DNA from: Saccharibacillus deserti
Lineage (GTDB): Bacteria > Bacillota > Bacilli > Paenibacillales > Paenibacillaceae
DNA: 64,000 nt
Reading direction: 5' to 3'
NCBI RefSeq assembly: GCF_013618475.1
Contig: NZ_JABJVN010000004.1
Location: 351,279-415,278, forward strand
Each line of letters opens with the position of its first letter. Within the stretch, counting starts at the first letter, position 1. Below are positions 1 through 10,000 of this stretch, one piece after another. Below the pieces are notes generated by a model. That model saw only the letters and a program-made list of their open reading frames with translations. It had not been told where the DNA came from and ran no database searches. Made by a program: the position numbers and the translations under genes.

Positions 1-829
1 TTGCCGAGCGAATCCGTTCCCAGTCATGCACAACTTTGTCGTTTTCGAGTACCCACGGGATCTGGTCTTCGCCGAACAGCGTAAAGCCCGTGCCGTACAT
101 ATGGTTCAAAATGATGCCTGCCACGAAGCTAAGTCCCGTGCCTTCCGTATTGGCTTGTCCGTCTCCGTCCGGATCCTTCTGCGTAAACGCTTCGGCGACC
201 GCCAGGAATTCGTCCGGCGTCTTCGGCACGTCCAGCCCCAGCTTGTCCAACCAGTCTTTGCGGATCAACAGATAATGCTGCGGCGTCAGCTCCATCGGAC
301 GGCCGAGCAGATACATCTTGCCGTCTTCCATCGTGGCCGCTTTTTGAATGGCCGGATATTTCTCCAGCATCGCTTTGTATTCCGTACTGTTCTTGGCAAT
401 CAGATCGTCCAGCGGCATCAGCTGTTTCTGATTGTAGAGCTGGCCTTGGTAAGCCGTATCGAATTCGAAAATAAGATCCGGGGCCTGGCGCGAAGCGAAC
501 AGCACGTTGAACTTTTGCAGCGATTCGAAGCGCGGCACCGTCACGTATTTCACATCCGCCGGCCCGTTCTCGTTGACCCACTTGGTCCATCGGTTGCTGT
601 CCATCGTCCCTTCGGACGCCGGAACCGTACCGCGGTCGTACAGCGAGACGGTGATCGAACCGCGTTTGTCTCCCGCCGCTCCGGTCTCCCCGTCGGCGCT
701 GCCTGTTCCCGGCGTTTCTCCCCCGCTGCAGCCCGCGGCGCTCAGGGCGAAGGCCAAAGCCAGTGCCGCATACGCGGATTTTCGGGCATTGCGAACAATT
801 GGGCCTGCGGCAAGTTTTTTTCTGGTCAT
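1..829 (-). CDS. Extracellular solute-binding lipoprotein of a carbohydrate ABC transporter (partial)
   Basis: This is the first 276 codons of a sugar-binding lipoprotein; the C-terminus lies beyond the window edge. The ATG at 829 follows AGAGGAGGG at a good distance. The N-terminus is basic, then hydrophobic, and ends in a lipobox (LSAAGC, Cys34), so the protein should be anchored outside the membrane. A Gly/Ala/Thr-rich linker follows, then a family-1-like binding fold containing a DPDGDGQANTEG stretch typical of LplA-type proteins of Paenibacillaceae. It is the last gene seen of a five-gene minus-strand operon with two permeases, an SGNH esterase and a GH105 hydrolase. The ligand is therefore probably a pectin-derived oligosaccharide (inference from context). 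Confidence 0.88.
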   Translation of the reverse strand, partial: MTRKKLAAGPIVRNARKSAYAALALAFALSAAGCSGGETPGTGSADGETGAAGDKRGSITVSLYDRGTVPASEGTMDSNRWTKWVNENGPADVKYVTVPRFESLQKFNVLFASRQAPDLIFEFDTAYQGQLYNQKQLMPLDDLIAKNSTEYKAMLEKYPAIQKAATMEDGKMYLLGRPMELTPQHYLLIRKDWLDKLGLDVPKTPDEFLAVAEAFTQKDPDGDGQANTEGTGLSFVAGIILNHMYGTGFTLFGEDQIPWVLENDKVVHDWERIRSA

Positions 830-916
830 ACGGATAACCCTCCTCTGATTAGAAAGCTGTCGACTTTGTACAAAAACGTCCTGGGTTCGCCGGAAATCTC
901 CGGTATGCCTCCTGCT

Positions 917-1792
917 TCAGCCTTTGATGGCCCCGATCGTCACCCCTTTTACAAAATAACGTTGCAGCAGCGGGTACACGATCAGCATCGGAATGATCAT
1001 GATCATGATGCCGGCGGCTTTGATGCCTTCCGGCGTAATGTTGCTGGCCTGCTGCGTATCCATCGTGTTGATCTCCTGCAGCACGGCCTGGCTTCGCACC
1101 ATCTGCTGGATCAGCACGGTCAGATTGAGTTTTTCGGGACTGTTGACGTAGATCATGACATTGAAGAACGAGTTCCAGTAATACACGCCGTAGAACAATC
1201 CGATCGTGGCGAGCATGGGCAGCGACAGCGGCAGTACAATCCGCAGCAGCAGCCTCCACTCCCCGGATCCGTCGATCCGCGACGCTTCGATGAGTTCTTC
1301 GGGCACATTTTCGAAAAAGGACCGCATAATCATCATATTGTACGTACTGACGAGCGCCGGCAGCCAAAGCGCCCCGTACGTGTTGACCAGTCCCAGCGAA
1401 CTGACTACCAGATAGGTCGGAATCAGTCCGCCGGTGAACAGCATCGTAAACACGATCGCGAGCGTCAGCCAGCGGCGGCCGTAGAATTCCCGGCGCGACA
1501 GCGGATAAGCGGCGCAGATCGTCACGACCATGCTGAGCGCCACGCCGACGACCGTAATGAGCACGCTGTTCGCGAAAGAGCGCAGCACCGGCGTGCCTTC
1601 GAACAGCAGCTTGTAGGATTCAAACGTGATCTCCTGCGGCCAAAGCGTGACGAAGCCCGACATGACCGCGTTTTTGCCGCTGAGCGACAGCGAGGCCAGA
1701 TGCAGCAGAGGCAGCAGGCACAAGATGCCGGCCAGCGTCAGCAGCACATAATTGAACACGTAAAACGTACGCTCTCCCCGGGTCGATTTCAT
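917..1792 (-). CDS. Carbohydrate ABC transporter permease, LplC/YtcP type
   Basis: This 291-residue CUT1-type inner-membrane permease has about six hydrophobic segments. The EAA loop that contacts the ATPase is visible (EELIEASRIDGSGEWR), and the C-terminus is the typical short GAIKG. The ATG at 1792 follows AGGAGG; an in-frame upstream ATG at 1846 lies inside the preceding permease gene and lacks a ribosome site. Its start lies 16 nt after the stop of the LplB-like partner, and the binding protein begins about 90 nt downstream. No ATPase gene is present, so a shared MsmX-type ATPase probably energises it (family knowledge). Confidence 0.9.
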   Translation of the reverse strand: MKSTRGERTFYVFNYVLLTLAGILCLLPLLHLASLSLSGKNAVMSGFVTLWPQEITFESYKLLFEGTPVLRSFANSVLITVVGVALSMVVTICAAYPLSRREFYGRRWLTLAIVFTMLFTGGLIPTYLVVSSLGLVNTYGALWLPALVSTYNMMIMRSFFENVPEELIEASRIDGSGEWRLLLRIVLPLSLPMLATIGLFYGVYYWNSFFNVMIYVNSPEKLNLTVLIQQMVRSQAVLQEINTMDTQQASNITPEGIKAAGIMIMIIPMLIVYPLLQRYFVKGVTIGAIKG

Positions 1793-1808
1793 GATCGTTC
1801 CTCCTTTT

Positions 1809-2768
1809 TCACCATAGGCCCCGACCGAATCGGCGCGCGACCGCATTGGTCAGCAGTACGAGAATGAACGCCACCAGCGATTCGAACAATCCGAGCGCCG
1901 CCGTCAGGCTGAATTGTCCGCCCTGCAGACCGATCGCGTAAATGTAGGTGCTGATGACTTCGGATATGCCCGACACGATGGAATTTTGCAGCACATAGAC
2001 CTGGTCGAAACCGACTTCCATCACCCGCCCCATTGCCAGAATCAGCATAATGACGATCGTCGGGCTGATGCCGGGCAGCGTGATATTGCGGATCTGCTTC
2101 CATTTGCCCGCTCCGTCCATTGACGCCGCTTCGTACAGACTCGGGTCGATGGAGGTGAGCGCCGCCAGATAGATGATCGCGCTGAATCCGGCGTCTTTCC
2201 AGATGCCCGATCCGAGGAAAATGGCGACCCACGAGCTTTCGCTGAACAGGAACGCGAACGATTGTCCGGTCAGCTTCTCAAGCGCCGCATTGACGATACC
2301 CGATTGGGCGAAGATCGTCACGACGAGGCCGCCCACGATCACCCAGGAGAAGAAGTGCGGCAGATAGACGAGCGTCTGCACCGATTTCTGGAACCACTTT
2401 TTGCGAACCTCGTTCAGCATAATGGCGAGAATGATCGGGAAAGGAAACCCGACCACGACGCTCAGTACGCTGAGCAGCAGGGTGTTGCGGATAATCTGGA
2501 GCGACTGCGCCTGGGTGAACAGCATCTCGAAGTTGGCAAAACCGACCCATTGGCTGCCCCAGATTCCTTCATAGAACGTGTAATTTTTGAAGGCGATCAC
2601 AAGACCGGCCATCGGGGCGTATTTGAACACCAGATAAAAAACGATGACGGGAATAAACATGATCCACAGCGGCGTGTTCGTCTTGAACCGCTGCGTGTGC
2701 CAGAACCGTCGGGACTGTCCGGGCGACTTCGCCTGCAGCCGGATAGGCTTGGCCGAGTTGGCTTTCAT
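1809..2768 (-). CDS. Carbohydrate ABC transporter permease, LplB type
   Basis: This 319-residue permease is the partner of the LplC-like protein. A basic cytoplasmic N-terminus precedes the first membrane span (PLWIMFIPVIVFYLVF). The EAA loop is SLYEAASMDGAGKWKQIR. The ATG at 2768 was chosen because AAGGAGG lies about eight bases upstream. An earlier ATG at 2927 would add 53 residues of non-membrane, operator-containing sequence and has no ribosome site. A cre-like motif sits 39-52 bases upstream of the chosen start. The family imports oligosaccharides, and the neighbouring GH105 enzyme suggests rhamnogalacturonan products. Confidence 0.9.
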   Translation of the reverse strand: MKANSAKPIRLQAKSPGQSRRFWHTQRFKTNTPLWIMFIPVIVFYLVFKYAPMAGLVIAFKNYTFYEGIWGSQWVGFANFEMLFTQAQSLQIIRNTLLLSVLSVVVGFPFPIILAIMLNEVRKKWFQKSVQTLVYLPHFFSWVIVGGLVVTIFAQSGIVNAALEKLTGQSFAFLFSESSWVAIFLGSGIWKDAGFSAIIYLAALTSIDPSLYEAASMDGAGKWKQIRNITLPGISPTIVIMLILAMGRVMEVGFDQVYVLQNSIVSGISEVISTYIYAIGLQGGQFSLTAALGLFESLVAFILVLLTNAVARRFGRGLW

Positions 2769-2806
2769 ACGGGCAACCTCCTTTGCTTTCATTCGGGCTT
2801 TTCCTT

Positions 2807-2820
2807 GGTAAGCGTTCTCA
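2807..2820 (-). promoter_or_regulatory. cre-like operator upstream of the LplB-type permease
   Basis: On the minus strand the bases read TGAGAACGCTTACC. This matches 12 of 14 positions of the catabolite-responsive element TGWAANCGNTNWCA. It lies in the 208-bp gap between the esterase and permease genes. A nearly identical motif lies upstream of fucI. It could also be a LacI-family operator. Confidence 0.4.
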
Positions 2821-2976
2821 TTTTGTCTGTCGACAGCTTGGATCAAGCTCTTTCTGCTTGTCACGTTAGCCTCAAAAAGCGGCATTCGCAATATTCCATT
2901 TTCGTGTTTATCTGCCGGAAACCGCACGGTTGAGGGATTTGCGCGAGGTTAATCCGGATAAAAAGCCTTCGGTCCT

Positions 2977-4158
2977 CTAGCGGGACCGGGAATCGCCGCG
3001 CACCTGCGCTCCGAGCATAGGCGCCAACCGGCGGGCCAGGTTCTCTCCCATACGGATATGTCCTTCGTCGGCGGGATGGATCAGATCGCAGGACAGACCG
3101 CCGGGATCGCCCAGCACCGTATCGCCTTCGATCGGCAGCAGCTTCGCATGTCCTACCCGCCGCGCTTCTTCGCGCAGGATTTCGTTGAATCGGAACTCTT
3201 TCGCTGCCGCTTCCGGGAAACCTTCGCCCAGTGTGGCGAAATTCGGATAGATCGTGGTCAGGGCGATCGGACGGAGCGGATGCGCGGCCGAGATCCGCTC
3301 CAGGGTATAGCGGACCCGGGTCCGGAAAGTCTCGTCGTCCATGCCGTCTCTCATATTGACGCCCAGCTCCAGGAAAAGGATGTCCCAATCGCGCCGATCC
3401 GCGATCCAGTCGATCAATTCGGGCTCGCACAGGCAGGAGCCGCTCATGCCGATATTGTACAGATCGACGCCCAGGCGCCGGGCCGTCTGATCGATATACG
3501 CCGAGCGGCTTCCTTCGCCGCCGTGCGTAATCGAAGAGCCGTAGGCGAGCAGGCGCAGCTCCGGCGTCTCGCCCGGCCTCGGCGGCCGGACCTGTTCGCC
3601 GAAGGCGTCGAGGCCGCAGAAGACGGCCTCGGCCCGCCCGAAGCGAATGCGCCAGACTTCCGGCGCAAAGCCCGAAGCCGACAGCCTGCGGGCGTCGGCC
3701 GTCTTCAGCCGCGGCGGCGCATGCAGCCGCAGCGTGCGGACCGAACCGGCCTGCAGCCGGTGCTCGGAATGGAACATTCCGCCGCAGTACACGGCGACGG
3801 TGCCCTCTTGCACCGGCAGGGCCAAGGTCACGTCCACGGTCTGCGAGGACGTGACGAAGCGCAGCTCGCAGCCGGTGGACTCGGCTGCGATAAAGCGCCC
3901 GCGAGCGCCGAGACGCTCGCGTACGGAGCGCGGGATGCGGCGGAGGAATACGCCGCCCATAGGAGCGGCCTCGAGCTCGGCCGCCCCGTGGAAAGCGATG
4001 CCGCCTCGGACCAAGACGGCATCGGCCGGGCTTCCGGAATCGTCTGCGGATTCCGGCCCTCCGGTCGCTGCGACCGCCGCCGGCTGCGCACCGGACGGCC
4101 GGGATTCCGCGACGTGCGGATCTCCATGCGCAGCGCCTGTTCTCCGCGGTTCATTCAT
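2977..4158 (-). CDS. SGNH/GDSL-family hydrolase, probable carbohydrate esterase
   Basis: This 393-residue protein has two parts: an N-terminal beta-rich region (about 1-180) and a C-terminal SGNH fold. The SGNH blocks are visible: the nucleophile block LLAYGSSITHG, a block III-like LELGVNMRD, and the Asp-His block DLIHPADEGH. The layout resembles CE2-type or related carbohydrate deacetylases (inference). The ATG at 4158 follows AAAGGAGGG and overlaps the stop region of the GH105 gene by 8 nt, which implies translational coupling. There is no signal peptide, so it probably acts in the cytoplasm, removing acyl groups from imported pectic oligosaccharides. Confidence 0.82.
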   Translation of the reverse strand: MNEPRRTGAAHGDPHVAESRPSGAQPAAVAATGGPESADDSGSPADAVLVRGGIAFHGAAELEAAPMGGVFLRRIPRSVRERLGARGRFIAAESTGCELRFVTSSQTVDVTLALPVQEGTVAVYCGGMFHSEHRLQAGSVRTLRLHAPPRLKTADARRLSASGFAPEVWRIRFGRAEAVFCGLDAFGEQVRPPRPGETPELRLLAYGSSITHGGEGSRSAYIDQTARRLGVDLYNIGMSGSCLCEPELIDWIADRRDWDILFLELGVNMRDGMDDETFRTRVRYTLERISAAHPLRPIALTTIYPNFATLGEGFPEAAAKEFRFNEILREEARRVGHAKLLPIEGDTVLGDPGGLSCDLIHPADEGHIRMGENLARRLAPMLGAQVRGDSRSR

Positions 4159-5305
4159 TCCGGCGCCCTCCTTTCGCACGGCTGATTGGCGCTTCGGCTG
4201 CCGCTTTTGTCTCCGAGGCTTCTTTTTCCGCGCTTCCGTCCCCATGCTTCATCGCTTCAACCAGCAGCAGCAGCGCCATCGACTGGCCGTACGGCATGGG
4301 ACAAATCGGAATATCGCGGTATTCCTGAAGTGTCCGGCCCATACCGGTTCCGTAGGACACGCCGCGTACAACCCCGTCTTCGTCGATCGAACTCAGAACG
4401 TAATTCAGCGCACGCAGCGCGCAGTCGCGGTGTTTGGCGTCCAGGTCGCCCCGTCGGTACGCTTTGAGCATGCCATAGGCAAAAGCAGCCGCGGCCGACG
4501 TCTCCGGATACGAATCGGGATCGTCGAGCAGCGTATGCCAAGCGCCTTCGGGCGACTGCAGCTCGATCAGCTTGTCCGCCTGCCTCCGCAGCGAAGACAG
4601 GAGGAACAGCCGCACGCCTTCCGGCTGCTCGGCCATGTCCAGATAATCGACCAGCCCCGCCGTGTACCAGGAATTCCCCCGCGCCCACAGCGCCCGTGCG
4701 AAATGGTGCCCGCCTTCGAGGAACGTCCACCCGTGGAAGAAAAGCCCCGTCGAAGGGTCCGTCAAATACTTCAGATGGACAAGAAACTGCCGCACGCTTT
4801 CCTGGATGCAGGCATCGTTCTTCAGCAGCACGCCCATTCGGGCTACGAACAGCACCGTCATATACAGCGTATCGTCCCAGAGCTGTCCTTCGTTCGCGCT
4901 GCCCGTCACCTCGTGCTGGATGCCGCCTTCTTCCGTTCTCGGCATATCGTGCATCACATAATCCAGCCATTCCCGGCACAGATCCAGATAATCCGGACGT
5001 CCCGTTTCTTCCGCCAGATACGTCAGCGTCAGCATCGGGCACATCGTGTTGACGTTTTTGTCGGGCAGCCCTTCCTGAATACGCGCGTCAAACCAATTTG
5101 TAAGGAAACGCAGCGTTTCCCGATCGCCGGTCTCCCGGTAATAACCGTGCAGCGCGAACAGCCCGACTCCCTGCGGCCATTCCCAGTTCTCCATCGAAAT
5201 GATGCCGATCGGAGCCGTTTCTTCGATCGATCCCCGCATATTTTTCATCTGCCCGACAACTTTGGCGATCGTTTGTTCAAGTTTCACTTTTGTAAGCGTA
5301 GCCAT
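4151..5305 (-). CDS. Glycoside hydrolase family 88/105, unsaturated rhamnogalacturonyl hydrolase-like
   Basis: This 384-residue protein lacks a signal peptide and has the (alpha/alpha)6-barrel pattern of YteR/YesR. Landmarks are WDDTLYM (Asp144, the position of the YteR general acid), FARALWARGNSWY, YPETSAAAAFAYG and a C-terminal CPMPYGQSMALLLL. The family releases unsaturated galacturonyl residues from lyase products of rhamnogalacturonan I inside the cell. The ATG at 5305 follows AAAGGAG. It appears to be the first gene of the operon with the esterase and ABC transporter, which gives an uptake-and-degradation unit. The exact substrate linkage cannot be read from the sequence. Confidence 0.88.
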   Translation of the reverse strand: MATLTKVKLEQTIAKVVGQMKNMRGSIEETAPIGIISMENWEWPQGVGLFALHGYYRETGDRETLRFLTNWFDARIQEGLPDKNVNTMCPMLTLTYLAEETGRPDYLDLCREWLDYVMHDMPRTEEGGIQHEVTGSANEGQLWDDTLYMTVLFVARMGVLLKNDACIQESVRQFLVHLKYLTDPSTGLFFHGWTFLEGGHHFARALWARGNSWYTAGLVDYLDMAEQPEGVRLFLLSSLRRQADKLIELQSPEGAWHTLLDDPDSYPETSAAAAFAYGMLKAYRRGDLDAKHRDCALRALNYVLSSIDEDGVVRGVSYGTGMGRTLQEYRDIPICPMPYGQSMALLLLVEAMKHGDGSAEKEASETKAAAEAPISRAKGGRRNE

Positions 5306-5573
5306 TTTGTCACTCCTTTGAGCTGCCTGGATTCGTTCGGAAAAAGAAACGTCCGAAGCCGCCGGCCGATCCTGCCGATGCCCGTGCAGCGGTCTCCGAA
5401 GAAACCCGCTCCTCTTTCGTCCCGTCCTGCCCCGTCAGTGTAGGCGGATGAAAGAGGAAGCGTAAATAGACAAGAATCCTGCTTATCCATGCGAACCCCA
5501 AGCTCGCATGAAATCCCCGGCAGGTTCGCGCCCCGCGCGCCCTTCCACTATCCAGGTCCAAACCCTCAGCCCG

Positions 5574-5768
5574 CTAACGGATTGCATATCCGTTAGCGGG
5601 CGATTTTCCGATGGTTTGGAATTCTAACGGATCGTACGGACGCTTAGCCGCCCAAATATGGCTCACAAGGGGCGGAATCCGTTCTTTTTCGCGTCTAAGC
5701 GTCGTCTCGTTCCGTTAAAAATATCGAACCGCCGATAGGTGCTTCTAAGCGTCACCTCGATCCGTTAG
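5574..5768. repeat. Four-copy phased inverted repeat element, variant A
   Basis: Four 24-bp copies of a CTAACGGATC...ACGCTTAG motif lie at 5574, 5624, 5695 and 5745. The first is itself a near palindrome, the second is forward, and the last two are reversed. Copies 1-2 and 3-4 are exactly 50 bp apart. The element occupies the gap between the GH105 and DeoR genes (both minus); apart from a terminator at 5891-5934, I see nothing else there. It is related to the elements at 15871 and 36540. Confidence 0.75.
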
Positions 5769-5890
5769 CGCGCGACGGCGGCGCATTGGATGCAAGTTTC
5801 CGCCGCCCGGAAGCAAAACGGAAGGACAACGGGTCGCGTACGGGTGGAAGTTTCCGGCATAATCCTCCCACTCGTACGCTTACCCGCATT

Positions 5891-5934
5891 AAAAAGACGC
5901 AGCCCCCGTCCCACAAGGGACAAGGTCTGCGTCT
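5891..5934 (-). terminator. Intrinsic terminator after the DeoR-family gene
   Basis: The arms AGACGCAG (5895-5902) and CTGCGTCT (5927-5934) enclose an inner GTCCC/GGGAC pair. On the minus strand the hairpin is followed by TTTTT. It lies 38 nt past the regulator's stop. Confidence 0.8.
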
Positions 5935-5971
5935 GGATCGTTTCTTTTGCCGCTACTTCCTTCATTCCTAC

Positions 5972-6814
5972 TTATTCCTTCTCTTGTCCTTCATCTCGTC
6001 GCTGCCGCTTCTCCCCTTCATCCTCGGGCTGCAGCGCTTCATCTTCCGCTTCTACCCCGCATACCAGCGTCACTCCGTGTCCGCGCAGAAAGTCGCTCCA
6101 TTCTTCCGCCGGCGGGCGGTCCGTCACGACGAAGTCGATATCGCCGAAGTCGAACAGCCGGATAAAAGCCAGGCGGTCGAATTTGGAATGATCCGCCAGC
6201 AAAACGGTCTTGTTCGCCTGGCGCCGCATCAGCAGCTTCAACTCGCTCTCGGCTTCGTTGGAATCGCAGATGCCGCCGTGCATCGACAGCGCTTTGCAGC
6301 CGAGCAGCGTCACGTCCGCGTTATAGCGTTCGATCGTCCGCGCCGCATCCGGGCCGACGAATGAGCTGGTCGAAGCGCCCAGCGTCCCGCCGGTGCCGAT
6401 CAGCCGATGACCCGACTGCTGGAGCGCGGACAGCGCGACGAGCGAGTTCGTAATCAGCGTCAGCTGCGAACGCCGCTCCGCCAGCATCCGCAGCGTTTCG
6501 AAAGCGGTCGAGCTGGTATCCGCCATGATGCTGTCCCCGTCGTGAATCAGATCCAGCGCGTACCCGGCAATCCGGCGTTTGGCTTCCAGATTGAGGTCAT
6601 GCCGGCTGGCATAGGATTGATCGAGATTGGTCGGGGCGCTCAATACGGCTCCGCCGTAATTTTTCTGCGCGATGCCTTCTTTCTCCAGCTTATCCAGATC
6701 GCGGCGCACCGTCTCTTCCGAGACCCCGAATGTTTGCGCCAATGCCGAAACCTGTACCTTTTTGTTGCGGTATAACTCGTTGATAATCCATTCGCGCCGC
6801 TGTTCGGCTTTCAT
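5972..6814 (-). CDS. DeoR/GlpR-family transcriptional regulator
   Basis: This 280-residue DNA-binding regulator has a winged helix-turn-helix at about 3-57, including VSALAQTFGVSEETVRRDLD. The DeoR sensor domain follows, which in this family binds a sugar phosphate; it shows GDSIMADTSSTAFET and a GxGG-like loop (LIGTGGTLGA). The last 25 residues are a highly charged Glu/Arg/Gln tail not typical of the family. The ATG at 6814 follows GGGGGCGG. The gene has its own terminator and no close operon partner. It may control the adjacent pectin operon (same strand) or the fucose genes, but that is inference. Confidence 0.88.
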   Translation of the reverse strand: MKAEQRREWIINELYRNKKVQVSALAQTFGVSEETVRRDLDKLEKEGIAQKNYGGAVLSAPTNLDQSYASRHDLNLEAKRRIAGYALDLIHDGDSIMADTSSTAFETLRMLAERRSQLTLITNSLVALSALQQSGHRLIGTGGTLGASTSSFVGPDAARTIERYNADVTLLGCKALSMHGGICDSNEAESELKLLMRRQANKTVLLADHSKFDRLAFIRLFDFGDIDFVVTDRPPAEEWSDFLRGHGVTLVCGVEAEDEALQPEDEGEKRQRRDEGQEKE

Positions 6815-6957
6815 CTTGTATCCGCCCCCGTATCCTCGTCTTGCGTTTCCGCTTCGCACCGTTCGCCCTTCCCGCATGCGCAGGCTTGCGGTTTCTTTCT
6901 ACAAATATATCGACCTTTCTTCGGAATAGGCAAGGAAAAGAGTGCGTCGGCCCGCGC

Positions 6958-6995
6958 AAAAAATCCCTATCCGCCTTGTGAAGGCGGATAGGGAT
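6958..6995 (-). terminator. Intrinsic terminator after the SLH surface-protein gene
   Basis: A perfect 15-bp stem (6963-6977 with 6981-6995, loop gtg) is followed on the minus strand by a run of T. It lies about 35 nt beyond the stop codon at 7030. Confidence 0.88.
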
Positions 6996-7029
6996 ACAGC
7001 GGCCGAAGAAGTTTCGGCTGTTTTTGCTT

Positions 7030-10000
7030 TTAGATCAAGCCGGACACTTTCAGCAGACGTTCGATGATCGCCGCCGCTTCCGCCCGTGTCATATCGGTTT
7101 TTGGAGCCAGCCTGGTGGCCGTTCTGCCCGATACGATCTCGGACTGCAGCACGGCGGCCAGGCTTTCCCGTGCCCAGTTCGAGACTTGATCGGCATCGCG
7201 GTAACCGCCGAGCAGATCCGACGGATCCGCAGGGGCAAATTTGCCTTGGAGTCCGGTAATGCTCATTGCTTTGGCCACGATAGCCATCGCTTGTTCGCGG
7301 GTAATCCGATCGTTCGGACGGAATGTTCCGTCTTCGAAGCCCTGGATCAATCCGTAAGCGGCAGCTGTACGAACAGCCGAATCCTGCCAATCCGACGGAC
7401 CCACATCGGAGAAGGAAATACCGCCTTCCTGCTCTTTGAGTCCCAGCGCGCGAACCGCAATCGCGGCAAACTCCGCACGCGTGATCTCGCGGTTCGGACT
7501 AAATACGCCTTCTTCCGTTCCGTTGATGATCAGACGCGAACCCATGTCGTTAACCGCTTCTTTGGACCAGTGGTTGGCCACATCCCCGAATTCGACCGGA
7601 TGCCAGATAATGGAGTAGGCGCTGTTCGTCAGGCTGTTCACGACCGCATAATAAGTTTCGTTCTCACGGGTTACCCGGGTCGGCACATGGCGGATCGTAC
7701 CATCCGGCCCGACAACGATTCCGGTCGTAATCCGGTTCGGATCGACTCCTGCCGGCAGAACGATCCTGCGTTCCACATAGGCATCGAACGACGTAACGGG
7801 AATGGTGCGGTCTTTGAGTACGACATTAACCGAGAAGTCGAGCGGCGTGGAAGCCAGGGTGAATCCGCCGCGCGCCGCGGCTGCATTCACCACATCGATC
7901 ATGCTGTCGGTAAGCTTGCCCACACGGATCTGCACCGTGACTTCGCCAAGCTGGTTCGACGGTCCGAGCTGATTCAACAAGGAATCGATACGAAGCCGGC
8001 TCGCCGGGAGCGTATACGTCGCTTCGTCGGTTCGAAGCTCGATCACCGCCCGTTTCTGCTCCATATCTTTGATCATTTCGCCGTTCAGTTCGCCTACGAC
8101 GGCGTCCGACGTGCTGCCGAGCAGAGGAATGGTGATGACGGCACCGGCGCCTTCGGCAGCCAGTTTTTGTCCCAGCAGGGTAGGATCCACCGAAATCGTC
8201 GTTACGGAGCTGCCGTCAACCGTTTCGGTCTTGGCCGTCCCGATCTTTTCCTGGCGTCCGTTGATCCAGATATCGACGCCCACAGGCTTCGGAGTGACCG
8301 GAGTTACGGGAGTGACAGGCGTCGGATTGACAGGTGTTGGGGTGACAGGCGTCGGATTGACGGGTGTCGGGATGACGGGCGTACTGCCGCCTCCGTCGGA
8401 AGGTGCGGCCGGAGATACCGGACTGGAAGGGGCGGATCCGTCACTTTTGCCCGCTTCGTTCAACGCTCTTACCGTAAAGGTATAAGCCGTACCGTTCGTC
8501 AAGCCGGTTACGGTAATCGGACTGGATGTTCCGGAAGCGACAACTTTGCCTTCCGCGTCCAGCACTTCGTAGCCGGTGATCGGACGGCCTCCGTCGGAGA
8601 CGGGAGGCGTGAAGGATACGAAAGCCTGGCCGCTGCCGGCTGCTGCCGATACGTTTGTCGGCGCACCCGCTGTCGTAAACGGCGTCGCGCTGCGTTCATT
8701 GGAAGCGGCGCTCAGTTCGCCTCCGAATACGGCTTTGACGACGAAGTAATACGGGGTACCGTTCGTCAGACCCGATGCTTCATAACTGTATACAGAGCTG
8801 CTGACGGAAGCCGCTTCGGCGCCGTATACGCCCGGCTGCTGCGACACATATACGCGATAACCGTCCGCTCCGCCGACTGTAGTCCACTGCAGGGCAGCTT
8901 GGGCATTGCCTGCGGTCACGGTCTGCAAGGCAGGAACTTCAAGCGGCGGGATCACGGTGCTGTCGCTGACGGTAACCGCCAGGGTCTGCGCGGCTCCGGC
9001 GCTGAAGCCGAACACCAGGTTCGCCGTACCGACCGGCTGCTGCGCCAGATACGATTTGCCGATCGTCACGGTACTTCCGCTGACCGTGTAATCCGTGCCT
9101 TCAACCAGCGGCATACCGCCGTTTGTGATGCCGCTCAAGGTATTGCCTTTGAGCGTCAGCGCTACCGGAATATCGGCTTGGGCCGACGCTTCCTTGTCAA
9201 AAGAAGCGGTGGCCGGGCTGATCTCGCTGTCGTTCGGTGCAGGCGGAGTGCTGTCGCTGACGGTAACCGCCAGGGTCTGCGCGGCCCCGGCGCTGAAGCT
9301 GAACACCAGGTTCGCCGTACCGACCGGCTGCTGCGCCAGATACGATTTGCCGATCGTCACGGTGCTTCCGCTGACCGTGTAATCCGTGCCTTCAACCAGC
9401 GGCGTACCGCCGTTTGTGATACCGCTCAAGGTATTGCCTTTGAGCGTCAGCGCTACCGGAATATCGGCTTGGGCCGACGCTTCCTTGTCAAAAGAAGCGG
9501 TGGCCGGGCTGATCTCGCTGTCGTTCGGTGCAGGCGGAGTGCTGTCGCTGACGGTAACCGCCAGGGTCTGCGCGGCTCCGGCGCTGAAGCCGAACACCAG
9601 GTTCGCCGTACCGACCGGCTGCTGCGCCAGATACGATTTGCCGATCGTCACGGTACTTCCGCTGACCGTGTAATCCGCGCCTTCAACCAGCGGCGTACCG
9701 CCGTTTGTGATACCGCTCAAGGTATTGCCTTTGAGCGTCAGCGCTACCGGAATATCGGCTTGGGCCGACGCTTCCTTGTCAAAAGAAGCGGTGGCCGGGC
9801 TGATCTCGCTGTCGTTCGCGCCCAGAACCGCCGACAGCAGAAGCTTGTTGACTCCGGCGACCAGCATTTGATTATTTCGGCTTACAAGGCTATAGGCTTG
9901 GGCTCCTTCAGGTACAATCGATGTCGGAGACCAGGTTGCCCCCTGGTCGGAAGAGAAGTTTACAAAAGTATTAAAGTCCGCATCCGTGACAAGCGCATAC

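Noticed and set aside
5765..5965. A 66-codon minus-strand frame after the DeoR gene
   Set aside because: It overlaps the DeoR terminator and the last copy of repeat element A, and lacks a ribosome site and any domain.
8945..9817. Regular direct repeats that could suggest a CRISPR array
   Set aside because: The 291-bp period is fully coding, with no unique spacers. The Pro-Thr repeat at 62275-62515 fails for the same reason.
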